Positions 35,968 to 45,300 of a stretch of 64,000 nt of DNA are shown here, in pieces (position 1 is the stretch's first letter; the number at the start of each line of letters is the position of its first letter). The position numbers and the translations under genes were made by a program. Below the pieces are notes generated by a model that was not told the origin of the DNA, did not search any database, and worked only from the letters and a program-made list of their open reading frames with translations. Source of the DNA: a candidate division WOR-3 bacterium (GTDB lineage Bacteria; Hydrothermota; UBA3072). The DNA lies in assembly GCA_039804165.1 (NCBI GenBank), contig JBDRZZ010000007.1, positions 8,626 through 72,625 of the forward strand, written 5' to 3'.

Positions 35968-35996
35968 TTGACAGAAATAGTAAATTATTATAAAAT
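35968..35996 (+). promoter_or_regulatory. Promoter for the phosphoglycosyl transferase; leaderless layout
   Basis: TTGACA, 17 nt spacer, TAAAAT. The -10 box ends 7 nt before the ATG at 36004 and no ribosome-binding site is visible. Confidence 0.6.
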
Positions 35997-36003
35997 ATTA
36001 TAA

Positions 36004-36660
36004 ATGATCAAATCTTTTGAGTTAAGCACAAAAGAGAATAAAAAAATTAAAAAAAAGAATAAATTATACATTTATATTAAAAGAATTTTTGACATTTTTC
36101 TTTCTGGAATAGGATTAATTCTTTCTTTCCCTTTTTGGGTTCTTATTGCTATTTTTATTGTTATGGAAGATGGAGGCCCCATTTTTATAAAACAAAAGAG
36201 GATTGGGATAGGAGGAAAAATATTTAAAATTCTTAAATTTAGATCTATGGATAGAAATGCTCACCTTGAATCTCCAGTAAATCATAAAGGAGAAATTTTA
36301 AATCAACGAGTTACAAGAGTTGGAAAGTTCTTAAGAGCAACAGCAATGGATGAACTCCCTCAACTTATTTCTATCTTCCTAGGAAATATGAGTTTTGTAG
36401 GGCCAAGACCAATTCATCCAGAGGAGCTAAAGATAAATGGAAGTAGATACGAAAACTTGGAAGAAATTCCAGATTTTCATAAAAGATGTTCAGTGAAGCC
36501 GGGATTAACAGGGCTGGCTCAAATTTACAGAAGAAAGCATGATTATTTTGAAAGAAAATTAAAATACGATTTGTTATATTTAAAAAAGCAATGTTTCACC
36601 CTTGATTTAAAACTTATTCTAATCTCTTTTTTTGTAAGCTTCCTCGGTAAGTGGGATTAA
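36004..36660 (+). CDS. Initiating phosphoglycosyl transferase (bacterial sugar transferase family)
   Basis: 218 residues, the short monotopic form (PglC-like) without the N-terminal multi-helix domain of WcaJ/WbaP. One membrane segment (about 29-51) follows a basic N-terminus. Conserved blocks are GGPIFIKQKRIG, KILKFRSM, ATAMDELPQL with the catalytic D-E pair, FVGPRPI and VKPGLTGLAQI. It transfers a sugar phosphate from a nucleotide sugar to undecaprenyl phosphate, starting a surface glycan repeat unit. The donor sugar cannot be read from the sequence. Confidence 0.93.
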   Translation: MIKSFELSTKENKKIKKKNKLYIYIKRIFDIFLSGIGLILSFPFWVLIAIFIVMEDGGPIFIKQKRIGIGGKIFKILKFRSMDRNAHLESPVNHKGEILNQRVTRVGKFLRATAMDELPQLISIFLGNMSFVGPRPIHPEELKINGSRYENLEEIPDFHKRCSVKPGLTGLAQIYRRKHDYFERKLKYDLLYLKKQCFTLDLKLILISFFVSFLGKWD

Positions 36661-36762
36661 AAAATAAATTGATTTAAGGAACTACCTAAGTTTTCAACCC
36701 AAAAGAAACTCTTGACTCTTAAAAAAACACTACTACTTTTATAAAAGAAAAGGAGGTTTTTT

Positions 36763-37068
36763 ATGTTTATTGTCCACGTTCATGTAGATGTAAAAGAAGA
36801 GTATATAGAAGATTTTAAAAAAGCCACGATAGAAAATGCTAAAAATAGTGTTAAAGAACCTGGAATAGCTAGGTTTGATGTGCTCCAACAAATTGATGAT
36901 AAAACCAAGTTTATTCTTGTGGAAGTTTATAAAAAACAAGAAGATGCTAGTAAGCATAAGGAGACTGAACATTATAAAAAATGGAGAGACACAGTAGAAA
37001 AGATGATGGCTACCCCAAGACATAGTATAAAATACACAAACATATTTCCTACCGAGGCAGGTTGGTGA
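36763..37068 (+). CDS. ABM-fold monooxygenase-like protein (LsrG/quinol monooxygenase family)
   Basis: 101 residues forming one antibiotic-biosynthesis-monooxygenase (dimeric ferredoxin-like) fold: [34 protein letters not shown], and the [14 protein letters not shown] helix with the His typical of these proteins. The activity in this family varies (quinone oxidation, AI-2 processing in LsrG), so no substrate is given. A perfect AGGAGG precedes the ATG; TTGACT with TACTTT at 36712-36739 is a weak promoter candidate. It overlaps the alcohol dehydrogenase gene by four bases, and the two probably act in one pathway. Confidence 0.85.
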   Translation: MFIVHVHVDVKEEYIEDFKKATIENAKNSVKEPGIARFDVLQQIDDKTKFILVEVYKKQEDASKHKETEHYKKWRDTVEKMMATPRHSIKYTNIFPTEAGW

Positions 37069-38228
37069 GTAGTATTAATTTTGAATTCAGAGTCCCAGAA
37101 AAAATAATATTTGGAGTAGGTTCTTCAAAAGAAATTTCTTCAAACGCTTTGAACTTTGGTAAAAGACCTCTTATAGTCACAGGTAAAAATCAAAAAAGAT
37201 ATAATTTTCTTTTCGACTCTTTTATAAGAGAAAGAATAACTCCGGAGATATACAGTGTAGAAGGTGAACCAACGACAGAAACAATTATAGAGTGTCTGGG
37301 GTTAGGAAAAAGAAAAAAGGTAGATGTAGTTATAGGAATTGGTGGCGGAAGTGCAATTGATACAGGAAAGGCTATTGCTGTTCTCCTCACAAACGAAGGA
37401 AATCTCTTTAACTATTTAGAAGTTATTGGCAAAGGTAAACCATTCAAGAATCCAGGCATTCCTTTCATAGCTGTTCCTACAACAGCAGGCACAGGAGCAG
37501 AAGTTACAAAAAACGCTGTTATAAAGTCAAAAGAGCATTCTATTAAAGTAAGTCTTAGAAGTAATTTTATGCTCCCCAGGATTGCAATTGTTGATCCTGC
37601 TCTTACCTATTCAATGCCTAAGGAAATTACCTTAAACACAGGTCTTGATGCTTTTACTCAAGTTATAGAACCATTTGTTTCAAACAAATCAAATCCCTTA
37701 ACAGATTCAATATGTAAAGAAGGAATTAAAAGAATAAGTCGTTCCATTCTTGAAGTAATTAAGGATGGTTCTAACACAAGAGCAAGAGAAGATATGTGCA
37801 TCGGAAGTCTTTTTGGAGGAATTGCTCTTGCTAACGCAAAACTTGGAGCAGTCCATGGATTCGCTGGAGCTTTGGGTGGTGTTATCGATGTTTCTCACGG
37901 CCTACTTTGCGGAATCCTCTTACCTTTTGTTATTAAGATGAACATTAAAGCATTAAAGGAAAGAGAACCTCTTTCTCCAACTCTTATAAAATATAAAGAA
38001 ATTGCAAAAATAGTGACAGGAAAAGAAAAAGCAGAAGAAAAGGATCTCATTTCCTGGATAGAAGATCTATATGGGAATTTTAATATTCCCTGCCTCTCCG
38101 AATTAAAATTAGAGAAAGAGAAGTTAGAAGAGATTGTTGAAAATGCTAAAAAATCAAGTAGTATGCAAGGAAACCCAATTGTCCTTACTGATGAGGAACT
38201 CAGAGAAATAATAAAAGAAGCTTTCTAA
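37065..38228 (+). CDS. Iron-containing alcohol dehydrogenase family protein
   Basis: 387 residues. NAD-binding [15 protein letters not shown] and [17 protein letters not shown] are present, as is the metal region. The Asp in GLDAFTQ, and His in VHGFAG and DVSHGL keep the 14-residue spacing of the usual ligands, but the ligand His of DAxTH is Gln here and the second His of HGxxH is Gly. These changes occur in a recognised subgroup, so metal use may differ from FucO-type enzymes. I prefer the GTG at 37065 (GTGA overlap, GAGG 7 nt upstream) over a TTG three bases earlier. Confidence 0.88.
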   Translation: MSSINFEFRVPEKIIFGVGSSKEISSNALNFGKRPLIVTGKNQKRYNFLFDSFIRERITPEIYSVEGEPTTETIIECLGLGKRKKVDVVIGIGGGSAIDTGKAIAVLLTNEGNLFNYLEVIGKGKPFKNPGIPFIAVPTTAGTGAEVTKNAVIKSKEHSIKVSLRSNFMLPRIAIVDPALTYSMPKEITLNTGLDAFTQVIEPFVSNKSNPLTDSICKEGIKRISRSILEVIKDGSNTRAREDMCIGSLFGGIALANAKLGAVHGFAGALGGVIDVSHGLLCGILLPFVIKMNIKALKEREPLSPTLIKYKEIAKIVTGKEKAEEKDLISWIEDLYGNFNIPCLSELKLEKEKLEEIVENAKKSSSMQGNPIVLTDEELREIIKEAF

Positions 38229-38270
38229 TTTTTCAAAACCCTTGAAAAATAAAATATAAAAGGTTATAAT
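38228..38270 (+). promoter_or_regulatory. ruvX/mltG promoter with palindrome over the -35 box; leaderless
   Basis: TTGAAA, 17 nt spacer, TATAAT. The -10 box ends 6 nt before the ruvX ATG. TTGAAA is the right arm of a perfect 9-bp inverted repeat (ATTTTTCAA, 5-nt loop, TTGAAAAAT) that begins right at the stop of the alcohol dehydrogenase gene. Confidence 0.65.
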
Positions 38271-38276
38271 TTAATA

Positions 38277-38672
38277 ATGAAATATTGGATTGGTTTAGAT
38301 ATAGGAACAAAATGGACTGGAATAGCAATAAGTAACGAGCTTGTAAAGATAGCAAGCCCAAAAAAGACTGTTAAAACTGAACACTTAATAAAAGAACTTA
38401 AAGAAATGAATAAAGAATACGATTTTAAAGGAATAATACTTGGATTTCCGTTAACCACAACTGGCAAAATAGGACAAAGAGCAAAAATTGTCCAAGAAAT
38501 GAAGAAAAAGATACAGAAAGAATTGAATATCCCTGTAAAACTTCAAGACGAGCGCTTTACGACAAAAGAAGCCACAAAGATTGCTTCTCAATTGGGAAAA
38601 ACAAAAGACAAAAGATTCATAGATAAAATTTCAGCCTCCTTGATTCTTAAAGAATTTCTTGATGAGAATTAA
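38277..38672 (+). CDS. ruvX: RuvX/YqgF-family Holliday-junction-resolvase-like nuclease
   Basis: 131 residues with an RNase H-like fold. The nucleophile region WIGLDIGTKWTGIA supplies the first Asp, GIILGFPLTTTGKIG the central strand, and LQDERFTTKEA the acidic residue with the conserved ER-TT motif, as in YqgF proteins that process pre-16S rRNA. There is no ribosome-binding site and the predicted transcription start falls on the A of the ATG. It overlaps mltG by 11 bases. Confidence 0.93.
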   Translation: MKYWIGLDIGTKWTGIAISNELVKIASPKKTVKTEHLIKELKEMNKEYDFKGIILGFPLTTTGKIGQRAKIVQEMKKKIQKELNIPVKLQDERFTTKEATKIASQLGKTKDKRFIDKISASLILKEFLDEN

Positions 38673-39651
38673 GTGTTTTCTTCTAATTTTTTTAATTGGA
38701 TCAATTCTATTTCCAATAATTTTCTCTCCTAAGAAAAGAGATATTATAATAAAAATTAGAGAGGGGGATAACTTAGAAGTTATTTCCAAAAATTTAAAAG
38801 ATAGTAAAATAATCCAAGACAGAATCGGTTTTAATTTTTTAGTTATTCTCACGAAGAAATCCCGTTCATTATCCTATGGTTGGTATAAATTTAAAATCTA
38901 TGAGAACCCAAGAAATGTTATTAGAAGTCTCCTTGAGAGGAGGAGACTCACTGTAAAAATTACAATCCCTGAAGGATTAAAAGCAAGTGAAATTATAAAT
39001 ATTTTCTGGCAACATAGAGAAGAACTGGATATAGATGTTAGAAGAATAGACTCCCTTATAAGGGATAAGAACTTCATTAAAGAACTCGGGATAGAAGCGA
39101 AAACTCTTGAAGGTTATCTTTTCCCAAACACTTATTTTTTTTATAAAGGGGAAAGAGCAGAAAATGTGATAAAAAAAATGGTTTTTACTCTCTTCTCAAT
39201 TATCCCAAAAGGAGAATATTTTGAGGTGGAAAAGATGAAATTTAATCTCCATGAGATTTTAACAATAGCTTCTATGATTGAAAAAGAAGCAATGGTAGAT
39301 AGAGAAAAGCCAATAATTGCCTCAGTAATATACAATAGACTAAAAAAACAGTTACCTTTGCAAATAGATGCTACAGTGATTTATGCGTTAGGAAGGCATA
39401 AAAATAGAGTTTTATATAAAGACCTTAAGATAGAATCTTCTTATAACACCTATCAGAATAAAGGACTCCCCCCTGGGCCAATTGCCAATCCAGGCCAAAA
39501 ATCAATAATAGCTGCTCTTTATCCTGCAAAAACAGATTATTTATATTATGTAGCTACAGGTAAAGGAACCCATATATTTACTCGGACATATAAAGAACAT
39601 CTACAAGTGAAAAAAGAGCTTCAAGAGAGAAAAGAGAAACCGAAATCTTGA
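38662..39651 (+). CDS. mltG: Endolytic transglycosylase MltG (YceG-like)
   Basis: About 329 residues. One N-terminal membrane anchor (about 3-20) is followed by a LysM-like region (IIIKIREGDNLEVISKNL, then TVKITIPEGLKASEI) and the YceG catalytic domain with LEGYLFPNTYFF, IASMIEKEAMVD (catalytic Glu in the EKE motif), VIYNRLKK and YNTYQNKGLPPGPIANPG. It cleaves nascent peptidoglycan glycan strands in the periplasm near the inner membrane and may act as a terminase. I use the ATG at 38662 rather than the TTG just before it. The ruvX-mltG order is common in bacteria. Confidence 0.95.
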   Translation: MRIKCFLLIFLIGSILFPIIFSPKKRDIIIKIREGDNLEVISKNLKDSKIIQDRIGFNFLVILTKKSRSLSYGWYKFKIYENPRNVIRSLLERRRLTVKITIPEGLKASEIINIFWQHREELDIDVRRIDSLIRDKNFIKELGIEAKTLEGYLFPNTYFFYKGERAENVIKKMVFTLFSIIPKGEYFEVEKMKFNLHEILTIASMIEKEAMVDREKPIIASVIYNRLKKQLPLQIDATVIYALGRHKNRVLYKDLKIESSYNTYQNKGLPPGPIANPGQKSIIAALYPAKTDYLYYVATGKGTHIFTRTYKEHLQVKKELQERKEKPKS

Positions 39652-39675
39652 TTTTCTATTTTTTTGAGTTATAAA
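39648..39675 (+). promoter_or_regulatory. Promoter for the O-antigen ligase-like gene; leaderless layout
   Basis: TTGATT, 16 nt spacer, TATAAA, ending 7 nt before the GTG at 39683. A second TATAAT lies 1 nt before the GTG, too close to serve the same start. Confidence 0.45.
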
Positions 39676-39682
39676 TATAATC

Positions 39683-40843
39683 GTGAAAAAACATTCTTTT
39701 CAAAATGCAGCTTTTTATTTTCTACTCACAGGGATTTTCTTTTCCCCTATTTCTGCTTATTTTTCAATTCCTTTATTTCTTATCTCCTTTATTTTATTAT
39801 TATTTTGTAAAAAGAAGTTCAAAATTAATCTCTTAGACAAACTACAGCTTTTTCTTCTTCTCGCCATTATAATTTCTTCTTTGTTTGGAGTTTATAAAAA
39901 ACATAGCTTTTATGCGGGTTCTGCTTTTCTTTCTTATATTTTAGCTTATTTTCTTGGGAAAGAATTAATAAAGGAAGAAGAACAAATAAAGAAATTTCTA
40001 AACGTGGTAGCTTTGTTAATTACTTTTGTATCCGCAATTGGAATAATTCAGTATATAACAAAAGCCTCTTTTGTATATAAGGGAATCCCAATAATAACCC
40101 CTATGAAAGAGGAAAGGATAACCTCAGTTTGTCATAATCCCTTAATTTTGGCCTCTCTTATTTTATTTTGTTTACCAATTTTGGCCTCTTTTGCTATTGA
40201 AGAGAAAAGATTTACATTTTACTGGCTTGCAATAATTCTTGGAACAGTAGCTTTTTTCTTGACTTTCTCAAGGGGGCCTACAATAGCTTTAATTATTTCT
40301 TTATTAATCTTATTTTTTATAAAAAGAAAAAGAGTTTTAGCTCTGGCGGTTTTTACTATCTTAATTGGAGTAACATTTTTAACTCCTCATTTAAGATGGA
40401 GATTCTTAAACACCTTTAAAGATAAAAATGACACAAATAGAATAATAGGAATAAAGATTGGACTCAAAATGTGGGAAGAACATTCAATATACACTGGAGT
40501 AGGCATTCACAATTATTATCTTTTATGCCCAAAGTACTCTCCCTCTCATAAAATAGGTTCTCCTTATGTTCACAATATGTATATAAATTTTATGGTAGAA
40601 GCGGGGATTATAGGCTTATTTGCTCTTTTATTATTATTTGGAGGAGCCCTCAAAGGTAGTTATGAAAACTTAAATAGAAAACATACTCACAAAAAGTGGA
40701 TCTCGGAAGCTTTATTTTCTTCTTTTTGGGGAATTCTCATTCACAATTTCATTGACAACACTATTTATGTGGTAGGGCTTGGTCTTCTTTTCTGGATAGG
40801 AATGGGAATAATAAGTGGTATTCAAAATAAAAATTTGATTTAA
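39683..40843 (+). CDS. O-antigen ligase/polymerase-like membrane protein (Wzy/WaaL family)
   Basis: 386 residues with about ten to eleven membrane helices. The family pattern is a large periplasmic loop between late helices, here from about residue 240 to 305, carrying RFLNTFKDKND, GVGIHNYYLLCP and SPYVHNMYINFMVEAGIIGL, the HN...E.G motif of Wzy_C proteins. It either ligates or polymerises undecaprenyl-linked glycan. Start codon is GTG; there is no ribosome-binding site. Together with the PGT gene it gives the pathway an initiator and a ligase or polymerase. Confidence 0.87.
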   Translation: MKKHSFQNAAFYFLLTGIFFSPISAYFSIPLFLISFILLLFCKKKFKINLLDKLQLFLLLAIIISSLFGVYKKHSFYAGSAFLSYILAYFLGKELIKEEEQIKKFLNVVALLITFVSAIGIIQYITKASFVYKGIPIITPMKEERITSVCHNPLILASLILFCLPILASFAIEEKRFTFYWLAIILGTVAFFLTFSRGPTIALIISLLILFFIKRKRVLALAVFTILIGVTFLTPHLRWRFLNTFKDKNDTNRIIGIKIGLKMWEEHSIYTGVGIHNYYLLCPKYSPSHKIGSPYVHNMYINFMVEAGIIGLFALLLLFGGALKGSYENLNRKHTHKKWISEALFSSFWGILIHNFIDNTIYVVGLGLLFWIGMGIISGIQNKNLI

Positions 40844-40860
40844 TAAAAAGGAGAAAAATA

Positions 40861-42270
40861 ATGAGTGGAATTGTTGGAATTGTTTCAAAAAAAGACTGTA
40901 AAGAAGAACTTCTTTATGCAACTGACTATCATTCACATCTTGGGACTTCTTATGGTGGCCTTGCAATTTTTGATGGAAATAAAATGCATAAAAAAATCCA
41001 CACAATAGAGAAGGCACAATTCAAAACAAGATTTGTTGAGGATCTTGACTATATACATATGCACGGACATTCAGGAATTGGAGTAATAAGCGATAGAGAT
41101 TCACAACCTCTAATTCTAAGATTAAAATTTGGCGAGTATTCAATCTGTGGAGCAGGTTTTATAAATAACCAAACTGAGCTCGCTGCTGAATTAGTTAAAG
41201 AGGGAGAAATTTTTTCTGAAATGTCTAATGGTTATGTAAATCAAATAGAACTCATTGCAAAACTTATTAATAGAGGGAAAGACTTATTAGATGGTATAGA
41301 ATATATGTACTCTCGGATTGAAGGTTCAATGTCTTTACTTCTTCTTGGAAAAGAAGGTCTAATAGCTGCGAGAGATAAGTATGGTAGGACCCCTCTTGTC
41401 TTAGGAGAAAAAAAAGGAGCAAAAATTATCGTTTCAGAAACTTCCTCTTATAAAAATTTAGGATATTCTACAAAGAAATTTCTTGGACCTGGAGAAGTAA
41501 TGCTTTTAAATGAAGACAAAAAAGAAGTATTAAAAGAACCTGGTAAAGACTTAAGATTATGCACTTTTTTATATGTGTATACAGGATTCCCAGCCTCAGA
41601 ATATGAAGGAAAGAACGTAGAGGAATTTAGAGAGTATTCTGGAAGGCTTATGGCGAAAAAAGACAATGTTAAAGCTGATCTTGTCACTGGAGTTGCAGAT
41701 TCAGGAACGGCATACGCCTATGGATATTCTTCTCAGTCAGGAATTCCAGTTAAAGCTCCTTTACTTAAATATACCCCAGGGTGGGCAAGAAGTTATGTTC
41801 CAATAAGCCAGGAAACAAGAAACTTAATTGCTTTAATGAAACAGATAACCGCAGACGCTCTCATCAAAGGACAGAGACTTATAATAACAGAGGATTCTAT
41901 TGTTAGAGGAACTCAACTAAAAAATTATCTTTTGGTTAAACTCTGGAATGCAGGTGCAAAAGAGATACACGTCCGACCTGCCTGTCCTCCACTTATGTTT
42001 CCTTGCAAATTTCTTTTCTCAACAAGGAAGATTGAAGAATTATTTGCAAGAAGGATCATTAAAAAAATTCATAAAAAGCCTCTCTATAATATAGAACCTT
42101 ATCTTGACCCTAATTCAAAAGAATATCTTAGGATGATAAAGGAGATGGAAAAAGACCTTAATGTAACTTCTTTAAAATATCAAGAACTTGAAGATTTGAT
42201 AAAAGCAACTTGTCTTCCAAAAGAAAACTTATGCACATATTGCTGGAACGGAAAGGAAAAGTTAGATTAG
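40861..42270 (+). CDS. PurF-like paralogue with Ser in place of the N-terminal catalytic Cys
   Basis: 469 residues, with a good GGAG site upstream. It aligns across PurF: an N-terminal class II amidotransferase fold and a C-terminal phosphoribosyltransferase fold with TEDSIVRGTQ (PRPP loop) and VADSGTAYAYGYSSQSGIP. However, the start is MSGIVGIV, so the catalytic Cys2 is Ser, and the glutamine-site block is replaced by DYHSHLGTSYGG and HMHGHSGIG. The four iron-sulfur cysteines of B. subtilis-type PurF appear to be kept: Cys234, Cys382, Cys458 and Cys461. This pattern recalls a divergent group annotated as amidophosphoribosyltransferase in Bacteroides-like genomes. Canonical PurF activity is doubtful; the true reaction is unknown. 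Confidence 0.8.
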   Translation: MSGIVGIVSKKDCKEELLYATDYHSHLGTSYGGLAIFDGNKMHKKIHTIEKAQFKTRFVEDLDYIHMHGHSGIGVISDRDSQPLILRLKFGEYSICGAGFINNQTELAAELVKEGEIFSEMSNGYVNQIELIAKLINRGKDLLDGIEYMYSRIEGSMSLLLLGKEGLIAARDKYGRTPLVLGEKKGAKIIVSETSSYKNLGYSTKKFLGPGEVMLLNEDKKEVLKEPGKDLRLCTFLYVYTGFPASEYEGKNVEEFREYSGRLMAKKDNVKADLVTGVADSGTAYAYGYSSQSGIPVKAPLLKYTPGWARSYVPISQETRNLIALMKQITADALIKGQRLIITEDSIVRGTQLKNYLLVKLWNAGAKEIHVRPACPPLMFPCKFLFSTRKIEELFARRIIKKIHKKPLYNIEPYLDPNSKEYLRMIKEMEKDLNVTSLKYQELEDLIKATCLPKENLCTYCWNGKEKLD

Positions 42271-42280
42271 GAGGAAAAGA

Positions 42281-44215
42281 ATGAAAAAGTTTTTTAGCTT
42301 TTATTTTATATTCTTTCTTTCTATAACAATTTATGGAGAGATAAAATTGCCAAAGCTTATAAGTGATGGGATGGTCTTACAAAGAGATATAGAATTAAAA
42401 ATTTGGGGTTGGGCTAAAAAGGGGGAGAAAATTTCTATTGTTTTTCTGGATTCTATTTACAATACCACTACTAATGATTCAGGAAAATGGGAAATTTCTT
42501 TACCAAAGCTAATAGCTGGAGGCCCACATGAAATGAAAATAACGGATTCTAAAGACACTCTCTTTATAAAAGATATTCTAATCGGTGATGTTTGGGTAGC
42601 TTCCGGACAATCTAATATGGAATTACCAATGCGAAGAGTTTCCCACATATATAAATCTGAAATCGCATCCTCAGAAAACAGTTTTATAAGATTCTTTAAG
42701 GTTCCAGAAAAATATAACTTTAATAAGCCTGAGGAAGATTTAAAAGGAGGGAAATGGACAAAAACAAATCCAGAAACTGTTCTTGAGTTTTCAAGCGTGG
42801 CTTATTTTTTCAGTAGAGAGCTTTATGAAAAATACAAAATCCCAATTGGTATAATAAATGCGAGTCTAGGAGGTTCTCCAGCTGAAGCTTGGATGAGCGA
42901 AGACGCTTTAAAAGACCAATTCCCACATTATTACGAAGAGGCTTTGCGATTTAAGGATAGCTCTCTCATAAACAAGATAAAAAAAGAAGATAGAGAAAGA
43001 ATTCAAAATTGGTATAAAGAACTAAGAGAAAAAGATATGGGGTATAAAGAATCTGAAAAATGGTATAACCCAAAATTTGAGGCATCTAAATGGCCTGAGA
43101 TAAAAATCCCAGGTTACTGGGCTAATCAATTAGGTCCTGTAAATGGAGTTTTATGGTTCCGCCGAGAAGTAAACATACCAAAATTTATGGCAGGGCAACC
43201 AGCTGAACTTATCTTAGGCAGAATTATAGATGCTGACTCCACATTTGTAAATGGAGTTTTTGTAGGAAATACTACTTATCAATATCCTCCAAGAAGATAT
43301 AAACTTCCAGAGGGGTTATTAAAAGAAGGGAAAAATATAATTGTAATAAGAGTTATAAGTGAAAGAGGAATAGGAGGTTTTGTCCCAGACAAACCTTATG
43401 AGATCTCTTATAATAACAAAAAAATTGACTTGAAAGGAAAATGGAAATATCAACTTGGTGCAAAGATGGAGCCTCTTTTGCCAGAAACTTTCATAAGCTG
43501 GAAGCCAGTTGGTCTATTTAACGGAATGATTGCCCCTCTTCTCAAATATCGTATTAAAGGAGTAATATGGTATCAAGGAGAATCCAATACAGATAGACCA
43601 ATTGAGTATAGAGAGCTATTCCCAGCTCTTATAAAAAACTGGAGAGAAAAATGGCAAGAGGGTGACTTCCCATTTCTTTTTGTCCAACTTTCTAATTTTA
43701 TGGAAGCAAAGAAAGAACCTTCCGAAAGTAATTGGGCGCTTTTAAGAGAAGCACAACTTAAGGCTTTATCTTTACCAAATACAGGAATGGCTGTAACAAT
43801 TGACATTGGAGAATGGAATGACATCCATCCTCTAAATAAAAAAGATGTGGGCAAGCGTCTTTCCCTTCTTGCTCAAAAAATAGCTTATGGTGAAGAGAAT
43901 GTTGTTTCATCAGGGCCTATTTACAAATCAATGGAGATAAAAGATAATAAGATAATTCTGAGCTTTAAGGAAGTTGGTAGTGGTCTTATGGCAAAAGGGA
44001 ATAAAGAACTTAAACATTTTGCCATAGCGGGGCACAATAAAAAATTTGTATGGGCAAAAGCGAAAATTGAGAAAGATAAAGTGATTGTTTGGAATAAAAA
44101 TGTGAAAAATCCTATTGCTGTTAGATACGCTTGGGCAGATAATCCAGAGGAAGCGAATCTATACAATAAAGAAGGGCTCCCAGCTTCTCCTTTTAGAACC
44201 GATGATTGGGAATAA
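42281..44215 (+). CDS. Secreted sialate O-acetylesterase-like SGNH hydrolase
   Basis: 644 residues with a signal peptide (first ~19). The catalytic domain is split, as in this family: the nucleophile block VWVASGQSNMELPMRRV near residue 107, GSPAEAWMS, then an inserted sugar-binding jelly-roll-like domain (about 255-400, WFRREVNIPKF, GRIIDADSTFVNGV), and the second part with VIWYQGESN and the Asp/His block near GEWNDIHPLNKKDVG. It probably removes O-acetyl groups from glycans outside the inner membrane. It follows the PurF-like gene after 10 bases with its own AGGAGG site. Confidence 0.9.
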   Translation: MKKFFSFYFIFFLSITIYGEIKLPKLISDGMVLQRDIELKIWGWAKKGEKISIVFLDSIYNTTTNDSGKWEISLPKLIAGGPHEMKITDSKDTLFIKDILIGDVWVASGQSNMELPMRRVSHIYKSEIASSENSFIRFFKVPEKYNFNKPEEDLKGGKWTKTNPETVLEFSSVAYFFSRELYEKYKIPIGIINASLGGSPAEAWMSEDALKDQFPHYYEEALRFKDSSLINKIKKEDRERIQNWYKELREKDMGYKESEKWYNPKFEASKWPEIKIPGYWANQLGPVNGVLWFRREVNIPKFMAGQPAELILGRIIDADSTFVNGVFVGNTTYQYPPRRYKLPEGLLKEGKNIIVIRVISERGIGGFVPDKPYEISYNNKKIDLKGKWKYQLGAKMEPLLPETFISWKPVGLFNGMIAPLLKYRIKGVIWYQGESNTDRPIEYRELFPALIKNWREKWQEGDFPFLFVQLSNFMEAKKEPSESNWALLREAQLKALSLPNTGMAVTIDIGEWNDIHPLNKKDVGKRLSLLAQKIAYGEENVVSSGPIYKSMEIKDNKIILSFKEVGSGLMAKGNKELKHFAIAGHNKKFVWAKAKIEKDKVIVWNKNVKNPIAVRYAWADNPEEANLYNKEGLPASPFRTDDWE

Positions 44216-44235
44216 TATTAAAAATTAAATACTAC

Positions 44236-44263
44236 TTGACACATTTCTATCCCAAGATAGAAT
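44236..44263 (+). promoter_or_regulatory. Promoter for the UDP-glucuronate decarboxylase gene; near-leaderless
   Basis: TTGACA, 16 nt spacer, TAGAAT, ending 10 nt before the ATG at 44274. Confidence 0.55.
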
Positions 44264-44273
44264 TGAAGAAAAA

Positions 44274-45242
44274 ATGAAAGAAAAAGTCAAAGATGAAAAC
44301 TCAAAAAGGGTCTTAATAACAGGTGGAGCAGGCTTTTTAGGATCCCATCTTTGTGAAAGATTGTTAAAGGAAGGTTATTATGTTATATGTATGGATAACT
44401 TAATAACAGGAAGGATAAAAAATATACAACATCTTTTTAAAAACAAAAATTTTACTTTTATAAATCACGATGTAACAAGCTATGTAAATATAGAAGGAGA
44501 ATTAAATTACATCCTTCATTTTGCAAGTCCTGCAAGTCCAAAAGACTACCTTAAATATCCAATTCATACCTTAAAAGTCGGAGCCCTTGGAACCTATAAC
44601 TTACTTGGCTTAGCAAAGGCTAAAAAAGCAAGTTTTCTTTTAGCTTCTTCTTCAGAAGTATATGGAGATCCAGAACTCTCCCCTCAAACTGAGGAATATT
44701 GGGGAAATGTAAACCCAGTAGGGCCAAGAAGTGTTTATGATGAAGCGAAAAGGTATGCTGAGGCAATCACAACAGCTTACCACAATGTCCATAAAATAGA
44801 TATAAAAATAGCGAGAATTTTTAATACTTATGGTCCAAGGATGCGCATTGAGGATGGAAGAGTTTTGCCAACTTTTATATGCCAGGCTTTAAGAAATGAG
44901 CCAATAACAGTTTTTGGAGATGGATCTCAAACTCGCTCCTTCTGTTATGTAGATGACTTAATTGAGGGGATTTACAGATTGATGCTTTCTAATGTAAATA
45001 CTCCAATCAATTTAGGGAATCCAAGCGAAATAAGTATTCTTGACTTCGCAAAAGAAATCTTAAGCCTCACCAAAAGCAAAAGCAAAATTATTTTTAAGCC
45101 TTTGCCTATTAACGATCCAAAAAAGAGAAGGCCTGACATAAGTAAAGCTAAAAAATTTCTAAATTGGGAGCCAAAGATAAAAAGAGAAGAAGGGCTTAAG
45201 AAAGTTCTCCCTTATTTTAAAGAAGAACTTGGCTTAGAATAA
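44274..45242 (+). CDS. UDP-glucuronate decarboxylase (UDP-xylose synthase)
   Basis: Extended SDR of 322 residues. The NAD site is [12 protein letters not shown]. The UXS-specific stretches are present: [71 protein letters not shown] with catalytic Tyr and Lys, and [14 protein letters not shown]. It converts UDP-glucuronate to UDP-xylose in the cytoplasm. With the GDP-mannose epimerase and the CDP-sugar epimerase it shows that this organism makes several uncommon surface sugars. A strong bidirectional terminator follows. Confidence 0.93.
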   Translation: MKEKVKDENSKRVLITGGAGFLGSHLCERLLKEGYYVICMDNLITGRIKNIQHLFKNKNFTFINHDVTSYVNIEGELNYILHFASPASPKDYLKYPIHTLKVGALGTYNLLGLAKAKKASFLLASSSEVYGDPELSPQTEEYWGNVNPVGPRSVYDEAKRYAEAITTAYHNVHKIDIKIARIFNTYGPRMRIEDGRVLPTFICQALRNEPITVFGDGSQTRSFCYVDDLIEGIYRLMLSNVNTPINLGNPSEISILDFAKEILSLTKSKSKIIFKPLPINDPKKRRPDISKAKKFLNWEPKIKREEGLKKVLPYFKEELGLE

Positions 45243-45281
45243 AAAGAGTGGGGCTTGATTAACTCCAAAGCCCCACTCTTT
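45243..45281. terminator. Bidirectional intrinsic terminator
   Basis: A perfect 14-bp stem (AAAGAGTGGGGCTT and its complement) with an 11-nt loop lies between two convergent genes. A T-rich run follows on the plus strand and a T-run also follows on the minus strand, so it can stop transcription from both sides. Confidence 0.9.
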
Positions 45282-45300
45282 CTTTTAGTTAAAAAATCCC

